The notes under the pieces were generated by a model that made no database searches, was not told where the DNA came from, and was given only the letters and a program-made list of their open reading frames with translations. Below are positions 63,957 through 64,000 of a DNA stretch of 64,000 bases, one piece after another (position 1 is the first letter of the stretch; every line of letters starts with the position of its first letter). The translations under genes were made by a program, and so were the position numbers. The DNA comes from Macrosoma leucophasiata (Eukaryota; Arthropoda; Insecta; Lepidoptera; Hedylidae). The stretch covers positions 2,046,001 to 2,110,000 of the forward strand of contig JAWQUS010000030.1 of assembly GCA_036365455.1 (NCBI GenBank). Reading direction: 5' to 3'.

Positions 63957-64000
63957 GAAGTTCCACCCACACCGACTGGACACTTGGCAGTGCTCAACGG
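63957..64000 (+). pseudogene. LINE fragment running off the window
   Basis: It encodes EVPPTPTGHLAVLNG, identical to the segment in the minus-strand LINE at 11752-12530. It is open to the window edge, so more of this copy lies beyond. Confidence 0.75.

Overview
This 64-kb window looks like insect, most probably lepidopteran, nuclear DNA. It is AT-rich and is dominated by dispersed and nested transposable-element debris. The features pointing to Lepidoptera are several tRNA-headed SINEs, Helitrons with A|TC...CTAG|T borders, and RTE-type LINE tails ending in short microsatellites. There is no bacterial or viral gene organisation. Almost every long open frame is either a LINE reverse-transcriptase remnant or a chance frame inside a repeat. 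Family names below are working labels of mine; no database was searched.

Host gene: the only convincing host coding sequence is the 3' end of a spliced gene on the minus strand. It consists of a 102-bp exon (41611-41712), an intron of 561 bp and a terminal exon (40514-41049, stop at 40514). Phases and splice signals match. The rest of that gene would lie at higher coordinates, so much of 41.7-64 kb may be its intron. The region 1-40 kb is then intergenic or belongs to another gene whose exons I cannot see.

Repeat families.
(1) A-repeat: about 290 bp, with a hairpin head, no evident tRNA head and a poly(A) tail. Roughly 40 full or partial copies occur on both strands.
(2) S1, S2 and S3: three tRNA-headed SINE families.
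(3) RTE1, tailed (CATA)n, and RTE2, tailed (GAT)n, plus one smaller copy tailed (AAG)n. These are 5'-truncated LINE ends, several with 12-14 bp target-site duplications.
(4) Other LINE remnants: a long RT open frame (20789-21952), C-terminal pieces at 11752-12530, 27998-28738 and 61930-62260, and an N-terminal RT piece at 35436-36210.
(5) D-repeat: about 350 bp, carrying (AAT)n.
(6) Helitrons at 8512, 15282, 22727, 30337, 48058, 54433 and 60337.
(7) Several inverted-repeat (MITE-like or foldback) elements.

Layout. 0-10 kb: A-repeats, an S1 copy, a D-repeat and a Helitron. 10-20 kb: LINE pieces nested with A-repeats, a perfect 69-bp foldback, an RTE1 insertion and a long-TIR element. 20-31 kb: RT open frame, LINE C-termini, a GC-rich block and a Helitron inside an S2 SINE. 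31-40 kb: SINEs, TIR elements and nested MITEs. 40.5-41.7 kb: gene end. 42-58 kb: SINE, A and D repeats, RTE insertions with clear duplications, and three repeats carrying a CRE-like octamer. 58-64 kb: a tandem duplication, a Helitron with internal amplification, S3 copies and LINE pieces.

No new multi-gene system is visible. The most interesting signals are in the retroposon biology: SINE 3' ends that match RTE LINE 3' ends, and elements that record the order of insertion.
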